Below, in pieces: positions 15,948-25,903 of a DNA stretch of 64,000 bases. Numbering within the stretch: the first letter of the stretch is position 1; every line of letters starts with the position of its first letter. Origin of the DNA: CAVSWT01 sp963731745 (GTDB lineage Bacteria; Bacteroidota; Ignavibacteria; Ignavibacteriales; Ignavibacteriaceae); contig CAVSWT010000007.1 of NCBI GenBank assembly GCA_963731745.1, forward strand, positions 1-64,000, given 5' to 3'. A program made the position numbers and the translations under genes. The notes beneath the pieces are model-generated. The model worked only from the letters and a program-made list of their open reading frames with translations. It did not search any database and had not been told where the DNA came from.

Positions 15948-17231
15948 ATGTTCAAAGTTCTCGTGATTGCATATTATTTTCCTCCCTTGGGCCTAAGCGG
16001 TGTACAAAGAACTGTCAAGTTTGCAAAATATTTAAAAAATTATAATTGGGAACCTACCGTAATTACAACTGGGAATGTTGCCTATTTTGCACACGACGAT
16101 TCTTTATTAAAAGAGATTGAAAGAGAAAAAATTAGGGTAATTAGGACAAGTGCTTCTGATCCCAATGCTTTGCTAAATAAATTCGGAACTATTAAGATTT
16201 CTGAAAAATTCAGAAAAATACTTAACCGTATAAGTCAAACATTTTTTATTCCGGATAACAAAGTATCCTGGTCAAACAAAGCGTATAAAATTGCATCCGA
16301 TTTACTCGCTAAAGAATCTTTCGATATTATATATGTTACCATTCCTCCATTCTCAGCATTTTCAATCGCCGCTAAATTAAAATCTAAATTTAACGTACCG
16401 CTGTTTGTTGACTATAGAGACCTTTGGTATGGCAACCAGTTTGCATTTTATCCAACCCCGCTTCATAGTTTTTTGCACAAGCGAATGGAATACAACGCTC
16501 TAAGAGCCGCTGATAAAATAATTGCTACCAACAGACGAATTAAAGAAAAATTAATTAACTATTACCAGTTTTTAACTTTTGAGGATATATTTATTATTCC
16601 CCATGGTTATGACGATGCCGATTTTGAAAATTTATTTGTGGGAAAAAAATCTAACAACAAAATGAGAATTACTTATTCAGGTATTTTCTATGAATTCATA
16701 ACTCCCAAATATTTATTAAAAGCATTTAAAAAAATATCAATTGAAAGGCCTGATATCTCATCTAATATTGAGCTTCATTTTATTGGCTTACTAAAAAATG
16801 AAAATAAAAAATTAATAAGAAAATTAAATTTAGATGAATACGTTTTTGAATATGGATATCTTCCTCATAAAGATGCACTTTCAAAAACAATGACCAGTGA
16901 TGTGCTATGGATGATGGTAGGCAAAGCCAGAAATTCAGAAACAATTTCCAGCGGCAAATTATACGAATACTTTGGTACCAGAAAACCAATAATTGCTTCT
17001 TTGCCGGATGGCGCACTTAAGTCAGCAGCAGAGAGTTATGGTGCATCTATTGTTACTCAACCGGACAATGTTGAAGAGATAAAGCAAGCCATAATAAATA
17101 TGTATGAACTTTATTTGAAAAATGAACTCCCTGCACCGAATGAAGATTTTGTGAAACAACACCAAAGGGATTTTTTAACAGAACTTTTGTCAAAACAATT
17201 TCAATTTTATATTAAGGACGAAATTGTATGA
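15948..17231 (+). CDS. Glycosyltransferase, GT4-like
   Basis: The 427-residue cytoplasmic protein starts MFKVLVIAYYFPPLGLSGVQ, the typical N-terminus of GT-B glycosyltransferases with an open first Rossmann strand. It continues with a nucleotide-sugar binding C-terminal half: RITYSGIFYEFITPKYLL, VLWMMVGKARNSE and SSGKLYEYFGTRKPI. The SGKLYEY..G.P pattern replaces the more usual E-x7-E motif. The donor and acceptor are unknown, with polysaccharide or lipid glycosylation likely. Its stop overlaps the purD start by four bases, so the two are probably translated together although their jobs are unrelated. Confidence 0.82.
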   Translation: MFKVLVIAYYFPPLGLSGVQRTVKFAKYLKNYNWEPTVITTGNVAYFAHDDSLLKEIEREKIRVIRTSASDPNALLNKFGTIKISEKFRKILNRISQTFFIPDNKVSWSNKAYKIASDLLAKESFDIIYVTIPPFSAFSIAAKLKSKFNVPLFVDYRDLWYGNQFAFYPTPLHSFLHKRMEYNALRAADKIIATNRRIKEKLINYYQFLTFEDIFIIPHGYDDADFENLFVGKKSNNKMRITYSGIFYEFITPKYLLKAFKKISIERPDISSNIELHFIGLLKNENKKLIRKLNLDEYVFEYGYLPHKDALSKTMTSDVLWMMVGKARNSETISSGKLYEYFGTRKPIIASLPDGALKSAAESYGASIVTQPDNVEEIKQAIINMYELYLKNELPAPNEDFVKQHQRDFLTELLSKQFQFYIKDEIV

Positions 17232-18520
17232 ATGTCTTGTTAATTGGATCAGGCGGAAGGGAACATGCACTTGCCTATAAAATTAAAGAAAGTAATAAGC
17301 TTAATAGTTTTTACATCTCACCTGGCAACCCCGGAACCGAAGAACTTGGGATAAATATTAAAATAGATTTATCAAATCAAAATCTATTATTAGATTTCTG
17401 TTCACAAAATAAAATTGATTTAATCGTTATTGGCCCTGAACAGCCTTTGGTTGAGGGAATTGCAAATCAACTCCGAGAAGCTGGCTATAAAGTTTTCGGA
17501 CCGGATGCTGAAGCTGCTCAAATAGAAGCATCCAAATCATTTGCAAAAAGATTAATGTTAAAATATAATGTTCCTTCATCTTCATTTGCTGAGTTTAATT
17601 CTACTCAATATGAAGAGGCATTAAACTATTGTAGAAAAAGTGTTTTTCCTTTAGTGATAAAAGCAGATGGTTTAGCTGCAGGCAAAGGCGTTTTAATATG
17701 CGAAAATATTGAAGATGCAAAATCAGCGTTGGATGAATTAATAAAAGATAAAATATTTGGCTCATCAAGTGATACTATAATAATTGAAGAATTCATGGTC
17801 GGAGAAGAAGCTTCAATATTTGCTGTTACTGATGGTGATGATTTTATCCTACTTCCGTCGGCACAGGATCATAAAAGAATCGGTGAAAATGATACCGGAA
17901 AAAATACAGGCGGAATGGGGGCATACTCACCTGCACCTTTAATCAATGAGAAATTATTAAATGAAATAAAATCAAAAATCATCGAACCTGTCATTGAAGG
18001 ATTGAAGGAAGAAGGCAAAAAATTTATTGGCTGTTTATATGCTGGGTTAATGATTACAAATGAAGGGCCCAAAGTAGTTGAATTTAATTGCAGGTTTGGT
18101 GATCCTGAAACTCAGGCTGTGCTTCCTTTATTAAATGGAGATTTTTTAGAGTTACTTTATTCGTCTTCTGCCGGGAAAATCAATAAGTCATCTGTCTCTT
18201 ATAATGGCGGTTCAGCAGTTTGTGTTGTTGCCTCATCTAAAGGTTACCCGGGTGATTATGAAAAAGGGAAAGAGATTTCCGGCCTAGATGAAAATGACGA
18301 TAAAAATATTTTAATTTTTCATGCCGGTACAAAAAAGATTGATAATAAAATAACTACTGCAGGCGGACGGGTTTTATCAGTAGTATCTAAAATTGATGTA
18401 AATGATTTATCATTTGCAAAGAAAAAAGCATACGAGGGTATCTCTAAAATCAAATTTGAAGGCATGTATTTTAGGAAAGATATATCAGACAAGGGAATTG
18501 ATCGTCAAAAAAATAATTGA
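17228..18520 (+). CDS. purD: Phosphoribosylamine-glycine ligase
   Basis: The 430-residue ATP-grasp enzyme joins phosphoribosylamine and glycine in the second step of purine synthesis. MNVLLIGSGGREHALAYKI is the classic start, followed by IDLIVIGPEQPLVEGIA, the ATP-grasp strand PLVIKADGLAAGKGVLI, and the metal/phosphate segment EFNCRFGDPETQAVLPLL. All domains are complete and the length is standard. It overlaps the end of the glycosyltransferase gene (ATGA). About 115 bases of noncoding DNA follow before the next gene. Confidence 0.97.
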   Translation: MNVLLIGSGGREHALAYKIKESNKLNSFYISPGNPGTEELGINIKIDLSNQNLLLDFCSQNKIDLIVIGPEQPLVEGIANQLREAGYKVFGPDAEAAQIEASKSFAKRLMLKYNVPSSSFAEFNSTQYEEALNYCRKSVFPLVIKADGLAAGKGVLICENIEDAKSALDELIKDKIFGSSSDTIIIEEFMVGEEASIFAVTDGDDFILLPSAQDHKRIGENDTGKNTGGMGAYSPAPLINEKLLNEIKSKIIEPVIEGLKEEGKKFIGCLYAGLMITNEGPKVVEFNCRFGDPETQAVLPLLNGDFLELLYSSSAGKINKSSVSYNGGSAVCVVASSKGYPGDYEKGKEISGLDENDDKNILIFHAGTKKIDNKITTAGGRVLSVVSKIDVNDLSFAKKKAYEGISKIKFEGMYFRKDISDKGIDRQKNN

Positions 18521-18634
18521 GCTGCTTTAAGGGGCATTTCTAAATAACAAAAAATCCATAAATATTAAGTGTTTATTTATTTGAAATTATTATCTTTTAT
18601 GGAACTATTTCAAAAATCTTATTATTCCTAAATC

Positions 18635-19660
18635 ATGTCTGTTTCAGATAAAAAAACAAAACTTAACAAATATTTAATCTCTATATTGCTTCTTGTGTTT
18701 GACACTATCTTTCTCATTTATTTGAAATATAGAAATCAGGCATTACCTTTTTCAGATTTTACTCTTAACTATTTTGGAAATATTCTTAATCTCGTTTTTG
18801 CTTCAATTGTTTTGGGCGGAGTGATTTTCAATTACTTTAAAAAACAAAATCCAATCAGAACATCCTTTATTTTTAAATTTATCATTATTCAGAGTATAAT
18901 AATAATATTGGCTGGCATTCTGGTTTTTACAAATTATTCAAACCATAATCACTATTTATTCAGCCATCCCGTGTCCGAAGTCATAAAAGGATTTGCATTT
19001 TCGCTTTTTCAATTCCTACAATTTATTTTAGCAGCAATATTATGGTTGAACTTTTTCGGCAAAACCAAGCTTCTGTTTTTTAAATCTATTTTATACTCAG
19101 TTATACTAACTTTGGTGCTACTTATTATTTCTTTGTTTTATTTAAATCAGAATAGAGAAAACTTTAAGTCTTATAGAACAAGTAACAAATTAGTGGTAGG
19201 AGTAGTTTTAGGTGCGGCTGTTTGGTCTAATAATAAGCCGAGCCCAAGCCTATCAGCAAGAGTTGATAAGGCAATTGATTTATACAAAAAAAAGATTATA
19301 GATAAAATTCAGTTAACTGGAAGCAATGCTCCTGGTGAATTAAGTGAAGCCAAAGTGGCTTTGTTTTATATGTATAAGAGATTAGTTAATATGGATGATA
19401 TATGGCTCGAAGAAAATACAACATCAACTACAGAACAAGTAAGATTTATAAAGAATAATTTAATCAATCAAAATAATGTCGGTTCTGTTGTTATTATCTC
19501 CGATTCTTATCATCTTACAAGAGTTAAAGAAATTTGTAATTTTTATAAAATAAATTCATTTTTCGCATCGTCTAATTTAAAGCTAAATTTTCAGAACAAA
19601 CTCTATTATTCCATTAGAGAAAGTGTAGCTCTTGTTATATTTTGGCTGTTTGCACTTTGA
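18635..19660 (+). CDS. Membrane protein with DUF218 (YdcF/SanA-like) domain
   Basis: The 341-residue protein has four or five N-terminal membrane helices (about residues 13-170, for example LISILLLVFDTIFLIYL and ILYSVILTLVLLIISLFYL). A DUF218 domain follows, with VVGVVLGAAVW, KIQLTGSNAPGELSEA, LEENTTSTTEQVRFI and VVIISDSYHLTRV. DUF218 proteins (YdcF, SanA, ElyC) act at the cell envelope, and some affect vancomycin sensitivity or enterobacterial common antigen and peptidoglycan precursor metabolism. The enzyme activity is unsettled. The gene stands alone between purD and nusB. The membrane part is longer than in E. coli SanA. Confidence 0.75.
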   Translation: MSVSDKKTKLNKYLISILLLVFDTIFLIYLKYRNQALPFSDFTLNYFGNILNLVFASIVLGGVIFNYFKKQNPIRTSFIFKFIIIQSIIIILAGILVFTNYSNHNHYLFSHPVSEVIKGFAFSLFQFLQFILAAILWLNFFGKTKLLFFKSILYSVILTLVLLIISLFYLNQNRENFKSYRTSNKLVVGVVLGAAVWSNNKPSPSLSARVDKAIDLYKKKIIDKIQLTGSNAPGELSEAKVALFYMYKRLVNMDDIWLEENTTSTTEQVRFIKNNLINQNNVGSVVIISDSYHLTRVKEICNFYKINSFFASSNLKLNFQNKLYYSIRESVALVIFWLFAL

Positions 19661-19857
19661 TATTTAGAGATAACTTACGCTGCTAAAATCACAATCGTCA
19701 GCCGGCAGCTTGCATCGACAAGTTTAGTGTGACGAATGAAATTGAATTTATCTTACAATTTTTAATAATAATTTTTTAATAGAAAACCGTTGATTAAAGT
19801 TTAAAAATACATTATTGTTCGATACCCGTTTGTTCTAATATAATTTGATTTGATAAT

Positions 19858-20340
19858 ATGACCCATACATTTAAAAGACGCCAGGTTAGGGAAAGAGTAC
19901 TTCAAATTTTATATGCATATGAAATGAATAAAGAGGCTCTTTCAAATTTAATTAACGCAGTTTTAGTAGATGTTCCTGATGCGACTGATAAAGAGTTCGC
20001 CAATAATCTAATTAACCGCGTTTTAATTCATCAAAAGGAATTAGATGAAGAAATTAAGAAGCGGGTTGACAACTGGGAAATGAATCGAATTGCTTTGATT
20101 GATAAGATATTATTAAGAATGGGACTATGCGAATTATTTTATTTCCCTGACATTCCTCCAAAAGTTTCCATAAACGAATCCATCGAAATAGCAAAAGAAT
20201 ACAGTACAGCAGGCAGCGGTAAATTTATAAACGGAATTTTAGATGCTGTACTTTCAGAGCTAAAAGAATCTAACAAACTTGATAAAGCCGGTAGGGGATT
20301 ACTGCAAGAAACTCTTAATCGTCCATCCCAAAAGAAATAG
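19858..20340 (+). CDS. nusB: Transcription antitermination factor NusB
   Basis: The 160-residue all-helical protein begins with RRQVRERVLQILYAYEMNKE and ends with SINESIEIAKEYSTAGSGKF followed by INGILDAVL, the two hallmark segments of NusB. With NusE (S10) it binds boxA RNA and promotes antitermination in ribosomal RNA operons. The length is usual, with a short C-terminal extension rich in charged residues. It starts at ATG 19858. Six bases separate it from the broken MFS transporter gene, so the two form one transcript. Confidence 0.93.
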   Translation: MTHTFKRRQVRERVLQILYAYEMNKEALSNLINAVLVDVPDATDKEFANNLINRVLIHQKELDEEIKKRVDNWEMNRIALIDKILLRMGLCELFYFPDIPPKVSINESIEIAKEYSTAGSGKFINGILDAVLSELKESNKLDKAGRGLLQETLNRPSQKK

Positions 20341-20345
20341 TTTGA

Positions 20346-21613
20346 ATGAAGAATAAAGGCAAAATTTTTATCTGGACTCTGTTCGATTTTGCCAACACTG
20401 CTTTTTCAGTAATTATAGTTACTGTTATCTATTCTAAATATTTTTCCAATTATGTAGCCGGCGGACAAAAATGGATTTGGGGACTTGCAGTAAGTATCTC
20501 GATGGTTATAGCAGCATTTTTAAGCCCGCCCATGGGAGCTATCGCAGATGCTTCTCGAAATAGAAAAAGGTTTTTACTTTTCTTAACTCTTCTTTCAGTT
20601 ACTGCTACTGCGTTAATGTTTTTTGTGCAGAAGGGTGATATTCTTTTAGGATTAATTTTATTTGTAATTGCAAATATAGGTTTTGAAGCCGGATTAGTTT
20701 TTTATGATGCATTCCTCCCCAACCTAACTGAAAAGAAAAATTTTGGAAGAGTTTCAGGTTATGGGTTTGCAATGGGTTATGTGGGCGCTCTTGTGGTTTT
20801 AATTATTGTAATGTTTTTATTACCTGACCAGTCTTCACCCGATTATTATTTTTATATTAGACTTTCATTTATTGTAGCGGCGGCTTTCTTTTTTATTTTT
20901 TCACTCCCGATTTTTTTATTTATCAGTGAACCTTCGGTAAAGGATAAAATAAAAACTGATGTTATAAAAATTGGAATTCATAAAAGTTTTCAAACATTAA
21001 AAGCAATTTTTATTGAAGGGAAGTACCCATCAATTAAAAAATTTTTAGATTGCTTTCTTTCTTTATAATGATGCAATAATAACTATCATTGCATTTGCCT
21101 CAATCTTTGCTTCAAATATTTTGAAGATGTCCGACTCGGAAGTAATTTACTTTTTTGTGATCGTTCAAAGCACTGCTGTAATCGGTTCATTTATTTTTGG
21201 AATTATTTCTGACCATATCGGTCCAAAAAAAACTATTACAATTACATTATTCATCTGGATTGGAGTTATAGTTGGAGCTTTTGTAGTTCAAACTGTTTTT
21301 GAGTTTTATATTGTCGGTTTAGTTGCCGGATTATCAATTGGTTCTTCACAGTCATGCAGCAGAAGCTTAATGGCTTTGCTTAACTCCAAAAGAACAGGAA
21401 GCAGAATTCTTTGGATTTTATGATGGATTATTTGGAAAATCTTCGGCAGTAGTTGGGCCGCTTTTTTACGGAATCATTTCTGATATTTCCAATGAAAGAT
21501 TTGCTGCTTTGGCAATTGGATTATTCTTTGTCGCTGGACTAATAATCTTACAAAAAGTTGTTGTGCCGGAATTTAGGAAGAATAGAATTGGATCCGCAGA
21601 GATTACAAGTTAA
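20346..21613 (+). pseudogene. MFS transporter of the UMF1/Atg22 type, broken by two frameshifts
   Basis: Three consecutive reading frames together encode a 12-helix transporter of about 421 residues. The first (20346-21068) starts KIFIWTLFDFANTAFSVII, characteristic of the UMF1 family. The frame is lost near 21045-21055, where one surplus base stops FFLYNDAIITIIAFASIFAS from being read through. The second frame runs to about 21385, and a second surplus base in the AACTCC region derails it. The remainder (EFFGFYDGLFGKSSAVVG, then VVGPLFYGIISDISNE) continues to the stop at 21613. Removing two bases gives one clean frame. Either the gene is inactive or the consensus has errors. Confidence 0.85.
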
Positions 21614-21629
21614 GTGCTAAAAAAAGTAA

Positions 21630-21657
21630 GGCTCACCTCTGAGGTGAACCTCATTTT
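21630..21657. terminator. Bidirectional rho-independent terminator
   Basis: GGCTCACCTC and GAGGTGAACC form a 10-bp stem with one mismatch around a single T. A T run follows on the plus strand and an A run precedes it. It sits between the converging transporter gene and the 21667-22311 gene and can serve both. Confidence 0.8.
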
Positions 21658-21666
21658 TTGTTATTG

Positions 21667-22311
21667 TTAAAACATAAATGAATATTGAAATCCAATCTTC
21701 ACAAGTCCTTTATTAACTTTTTCATATATCTGACCTGTTGGTGAATATCCCGTGTTAATATCATAGCCGTACACTTTTTTATTCGGGACATAATAAATTA
21801 CATCAGCACTAAAACTTTGTGAGAAATCATATCCCAATCCAAAACAGTAGAAAATAAAATCTCCACCGCTGGATGAAAGGTTGTGCGAAGTTTTTTGGTT
21901 ATTAAAGAAATCCAATCCTAATGATAAGTTAAAATCTGAGTTAAATAAATTTGCTTTTAAAAATGCCCCTGCATCGAAGCCGCCAAAATCTTCATTCAAA
22001 AAGGTTAGTCCGAATCTAAGTTCAACTTTATAATATTTCAAAAACTCAATGCCTCCAAGTAAATGAAGATTGTGAGGTAAAGAAAGTTTTAAAATATTTC
22101 CAACTACGTTTGTTTCATGATCGTATATATTTGTATACATGATTATCAGTTCATCTCTAATTCCCCATTCAAAATTTGCATCATTGTTATATAGACTTGG
22201 GTCTATGTTATCAGTTTTTCCTTTGAAAAAAATATTTTCTACTGCATAAGTTGACGAAAAACAAAATAAAGAAATTATTGCTACAAATGTTAGAGTTAAC
22301 AATGTTTTCAT
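21667..22311 (-). CDS. Exported outer-membrane-type beta protein
   Basis: The 214-residue protein has a signal peptide (MKTLLTLTFVAIISLFCFSS, cleavage probably after STYA). The mature part alternates polar and hydrophobic residues as in beta-barrel strands (YYKVELRFGLTFLNEDFGGF, SFSADVIYYVPNKKVYGY). It ends IGFQYSFMF, with a terminal aromatic Phe typical of outer-membrane proteins recognised by BamA. I know no specific family. It is followed on the same strand, upstream, by a lipoprotein gene 44 bases away, and the two may be co-expressed. Function is unknown. Confidence 0.65.
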   Translation of the reverse strand: MKTLLTLTFVAIISLFCFSSTYAVENIFFKGKTDNIDPSLYNNDANFEWGIRDELIIMYTNIYDHETNVVGNILKLSLPHNLHLLGGIEFLKYYKVELRFGLTFLNEDFGGFDAGAFLKANLFNSDFNLSLGLDFFNNQKTSHNLSSSGGDFIFYCFGLGYDFSQSFSADVIYYVPNKKVYGYDINTGYSPTGQIYEKVNKGLVKIGFQYSFMF

Positions 22312-22355
22312 ATTATTAACCCCTTATTAATTTTTAACTTATATTTGTAATAAAT

Positions 22356-23027
22356 TTATGGATTAAATTCATAGTTATATTTATGACCTATGAATCCTCC
22401 GGTTATTCCTCCAACTAAAATTCCTAAAGGAATGCTTATTATGCCGACTGCGAAGTAATCATAATCATTAGGATATGGTGGATTTCCTTCCCGAACATTT
22501 GCTGGTATAACTTTACTAATTGTAATTAAAAGACCTCCAACAACGCCATACAACATGCCTGTCAAAGTTCCCTCTAAATGATTATTGTAACTGACTCCTT
22601 TAACAAAATTGAGCGGGATGTGATTTTTAATAAGGAATTCTTCTTTTGTATTACATTTTAACATTGATGGTAAAAATACCATGCTATCTACTTCAATTTC
22701 TTTCCCATTTTTAAGTGATAAATGTGTTGAAGTGCTATTGTAAATTTTATAATCAAGAGAGTTTATTTCTTTCAACGGAATGTTTATGTTTTCAATTTTT
22801 ACTTGTCTGCTAACAAATACTAAAGAATCATTTTCGATTCTTGCACCAGCATTGGTAGTTAATACACTATCTGTTTTAAGCTGAATATTAAGATTTTTAT
22901 CTTCTGCATGTTGATTAAAATGTTTATTAAAATCCATTTTCGATTTAAACTCCTGTGTAACATAACTTGTAGAGCATCCAATAAAAAAAAATAAAATAAT
23001 TGTTACAAATAGATAAAATGTTTTCAT
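22356..23027 (-). CDS. Lipoprotein with C-terminal glycine-rich hydrophobic segments
   Basis: The 223-residue protein has a lipobox at residues 15-19 (FFIGC), so it should be a lipidated envelope protein. The middle part is beta-rich (DSLVFVSRQVKIENINIPLK, HLSLKNGKEIEV). The end has two glycine-rich hydrophobic stretches, GMLYGVVGGLLITI and LGILVGGITGGFIG, which resemble glycine-zipper segments. I recognise no family. It lies between two other exported-protein genes on the same strand. Function is unknown, and membrane anchoring or oligomerisation through the glycine zippers is only a possibility. Confidence 0.65.
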   Translation of the reverse strand: MKTFYLFVTIILFFFIGCSTSYVTQEFKSKMDFNKHFNQHAEDKNLNIQLKTDSVLTTNAGARIENDSLVFVSRQVKIENINIPLKEINSLDYKIYNSTSTHLSLKNGKEIEVDSMVFLPSMLKCNTKEEFLIKNHIPLNFVKGVSYNNHLEGTLTGMLYGVVGGLLITISKVIPANVREGNPPYPNDYDYFAVGIISIPLGILVGGITGGFIGHKYNYEFNP

Positions 23028-23039
23028 ATAAATTCCTTT

Positions 23040-23443
23040 CTAATAATTAACCCATATTGGATCGCCAACATAATAACTATATTGAACCCGCCACCTACCT
23101 ACATCCGGAAAACCGCAGCTATTACATGGATCAGCAGAATAGCATTGCCATATAACTACTTCATGTACCTGTTTACGTAATAACCATCCTCTTTCCCATG
23201 CTGAATTGCAAAACTCTTTAATTCCATTTTCATCTCCCGTGTTTGAAGCATATAACCAAAATTTATTAACGCCGGCATCATTTGCATCTCCGAGTAAATC
23301 GAACCACGAATTTGAATTTTCATTAATATAAGGACAAGCGACGTGTCCTCCACCATTACCGTTATTTGCTAAGATATCCACAAAACTATTAACGATATAG
23401 AAAAAGAAAAAAGAAGAAAAAGAACAGACAGGTAATTTTTCAT
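23040..23443 (-). pseudogene. Small secreted protein, probably frameshifted
   Basis: ATG 23443 begins a good signal peptide (MKNYLSVLFLLFSFSISLIV), but this frame stops after 24 codons. The mature protein continues in another frame from about 23390 (NSFVDILANNGNGGGHVACP, WFDLLGDANDAGVNKFWLY, then a cysteine-rich tail) to 23040. One missing base around 23385-23395 would join them into a product of about 134 residues. The alternative is a GTG start at 23381 without a signal peptide, which fits poorly with four cysteines and a location among exported proteins. The family is unknown. Confidence 0.55.
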
Positions 23444-23581
23444 ATAAAGGCTCCCATTTTTGTTAAACTCCCTAATTAACGATATTAAAGTAGAACAATT
23501 TTATTCTAAAACAAAACTCGCTTTAACTAAAAGTAAAGTTTACTTTTAGTTGAACCTCACATTTTTTTTCAATTGTAAAGT

Positions 23582-24685
23582 TCAATCCTTCCTAATAATG
23601 ATCAAAGATAAATCGTCAACTACCGGACTGTCTCCTACAAAATCATCTACTGCTTCTATAATAGCAACTCCAATATTTTCAAAGCTGTAATTTTTAACTC
23701 TGGATAAAAAATTTGCAAATCTTTCTTTTTCAAAAAACTGTCCGAATTCATTTTGTGCTTCTGTAACTCCATCTGAATAGCTAATAAGGATATCACCTTT
23801 TTCAATTTCCAAAATGTCCTCGTTATAATTAAAATCTTTCATTAGTCCGATAGCGGGATTACTTTTAGAAATTTCTTTTATTCCGTTTTGATTAATTAGA
23901 TATGGCGGCAAATGGCCAGCATTTACAAAACGTATATACGATTCAGAAGGTTTAATTTCCATGTAAAGCATTGAAGCAAAAATATTTGATAGACTGTCAC
24001 GAAAAAATATTGAATTTATTTTTGTACATAGTTTAGAAAGGCAATCAAAATCTGCCGCAATTGCCCTAATGGTAGCCTGAAGCTTTGCCATAAGCAATGC
24101 GGCATGCAATCCTTTGCCGGCAACATCGCCGATTACAAGTCCAATACGATTTTCATTTATTTTAAGGTAATCAACTAAGTCGCCTCCAACTTCATTTGCC
24201 GGACGCGTGTAAAGCCAAATTGACCATCCATCAACTTTAGGACTTTGTTCGGGCATCAATGCCTGTTGGACTTTTCTGCCTGCTTCAAGTTCATCTTTTG
24301 CTAACAGTTTATCTTTAAGCTCAAGCATTAAAACTATAAATATTAATGCTCCTCCAATCAGTCCTGTGTTATTTGACTGAACATTTCCATCGTTGATTAC
24401 AATAACACTGCTTCCCATAAATACAATCAAAAGACCGGCGATTGCCAGTATTCTTCTAAGCGGAGTTAGGTAGAGGAATAAACTTTTAAAGGTCCAAATA
24501 ATTAAATGAAATCCCTTACGTAAAGGATTCATTCCTGTAAGGCGTTGATTCTGTTCTTCAGAAATATAGAAGCTTCTTAATTCTCTGAATTCACGTTTAA
24601 CATCTTTTTGAAATCTTACATTTTTAATATCATCTCGTAAAACTCTAGTGAATTTTTGCTCAGATTTGGTATTTGTTCCATTCAT
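23582..24685 (-). CDS. SpoIIE/RsbU-type PP2C serine phosphatase with membrane anchor
   Basis: The 367-residue protein has a basic N-terminus and two hydrophobic helices (about residues 60-125, including ILAIAGLLIVFMGSSVIVI). A SpoIIE-type PP2C domain follows from about residue 135, with AGRKVQQALMPEQSPKVDGW, metal-binding EVGGDLVDYL, GDVAGKGLHAALLMA, SDGVTEAQNEFG and the final VDDLSLI. All metal-ligand aspartates are present. Such phosphatases dephosphorylate anti-sigma-factor antagonists (STAS proteins), and a STAS gene is present at 63783. That partnership is a guess because the genes are 39 kb apart. The phosphatase gene lies just downstream, in its reading direction, of the broken aminotransferase. 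Confidence 0.88.
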   Translation of the reverse strand: MNGTNTKSEQKFTRVLRDDIKNVRFQKDVKREFRELRSFYISEEQNQRLTGMNPLRKGFHLIIWTFKSLFLYLTPLRRILAIAGLLIVFMGSSVIVINDGNVQSNNTGLIGGALIFIVLMLELKDKLLAKDELEAGRKVQQALMPEQSPKVDGWSIWLYTRPANEVGGDLVDYLKINENRIGLVIGDVAGKGLHAALLMAKLQATIRAIAADFDCLSKLCTKINSIFFRDSLSNIFASMLYMEIKPSESYIRFVNAGHLPPYLINQNGIKEISKSNPAIGLMKDFNYNEDILEIEKGDILISYSDGVTEAQNEFGQFFEKERFANFLSRVKNYSFENIGVAIIEAVDDFVGDSPVVDDLSLIIIRKD

Positions 24686-24730
24686 TTTAGTGCTTAGTTT
24701 TTCGAATAAAAATATTGAATATTTATTTCA

Positions 24731-25903
24731 TTACAGTGAATTTAATTTTGCTGCAGCCTCGGCTATCACGTTCTCATTCTTTGCAAAACAAATTCTAATA
24801 ATTTTGTGTGAATAATTTTCTTGCGAATTACTATTATAAAATGGTGAAAGGGGAATAGCAGCTATTCCGATTTCTTTCGTTAAATATTCCGTAAACTTTA
24901 TATCATTCATATTTGAAATTTCAGAATAGTCTAACAATTGAAAATAGGTTCCTTCCGCAGGATTGAATTTAAATTTTGATTTTGAAATTTGCGAAATAAA
25001 ATAGTCTCTTTTATTTTCATAAAAATTACTTAAACCTGAATAATATGAATCATCTTTCAAAATATCCGCATAAGCATACTGAATTGGAGTGTTAACAGCA
25101 AACACAATAAATTGATGAAGTTTTCTAAACTCGTTCATCATAAATTCGGGAGCAGTGCAGTATCCAACTTTCCATCCGGTAGTATGGTACGATTTTCCAA
25201 ATGACGAAATTACAAATGCTTTTTGAGCTAATTGTTCCGATTGTGAGATGCTGATATGTTTCTTTCCATCAAACACAATATGCTCATAAACTTCATCGCT
25301 TAGAATAAAAATATTTTTATCGTAAAGAATATCTTCTAATTTTTTAAGATCGGCTTGATTTATTACATAACCGGTAGGATTATGTGGTGAATTGATTATT
25401 AGAAGTTTGGTTTTATTTGATATGGAGTTTTCTAATAGCTGCCAATCGATTTGATAATCAGGCAATATTAAAGAAACAAAAACCGGTTTACCACCGCTGG
25501 CAATAACTGACAGGTACATAAGAATCATAAGCAGGTTCAAAAATAATTACTTCATCACCTTTATTTACGAGTGTTGTTATTGCTGTATAAATTGCCTGAG
25601 TTGCACCGCTGGTGATTGTTATTTCAGTTTCGGAATTATATTCTCTGTCCGTAAAGTTTTGAAATCTTTTTACAGATATTTTCTCTTAATGATTTTACTC
25701 CAGGCATTGGAGCATATTGATTGAAGCCCTTGTTCTGATAATACGAAACTAATTTTAATAAGTTCATCAGGCGGATTAAAATCTGGAAAACCTTGAGATA
25801 AGTTTAATGCATTATACTCAACTGCCATCTTCGTCATTTTGGAGAAGATGCTGATTCCAACATTTTTCAATTTTGAATTTAATTCAGAATTAATATTATT
25901 CAT
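24731..25903 (-). pseudogene. Class I aminotransferase (methionine aminotransferase-like), three frameshifts
   Basis: The gene starts at 25903 (SKMTKMAVEYNALNLSQGFP then DFNPPDEL). It shifts frame near 25740 (next YYQNKGFNQYAPMPGVKSLR), again near 25655 (EYNSETEITITSGATQAIYT, then EVIIFEPAYDSYVPV), and near 25525 returns to a frame running to 24731. The last part carries NSPHNPTGYV and SSFGKSYHTTGWKVGY with the PLP lysine. Joined, it would be about 390 residues, the normal length of fold-type I aminotransferases such as YbdL or kynurenine aminotransferase-like enzymes. Three same-direction indels make it inactive as read, unless they are sequence errors. Confidence 0.85.
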
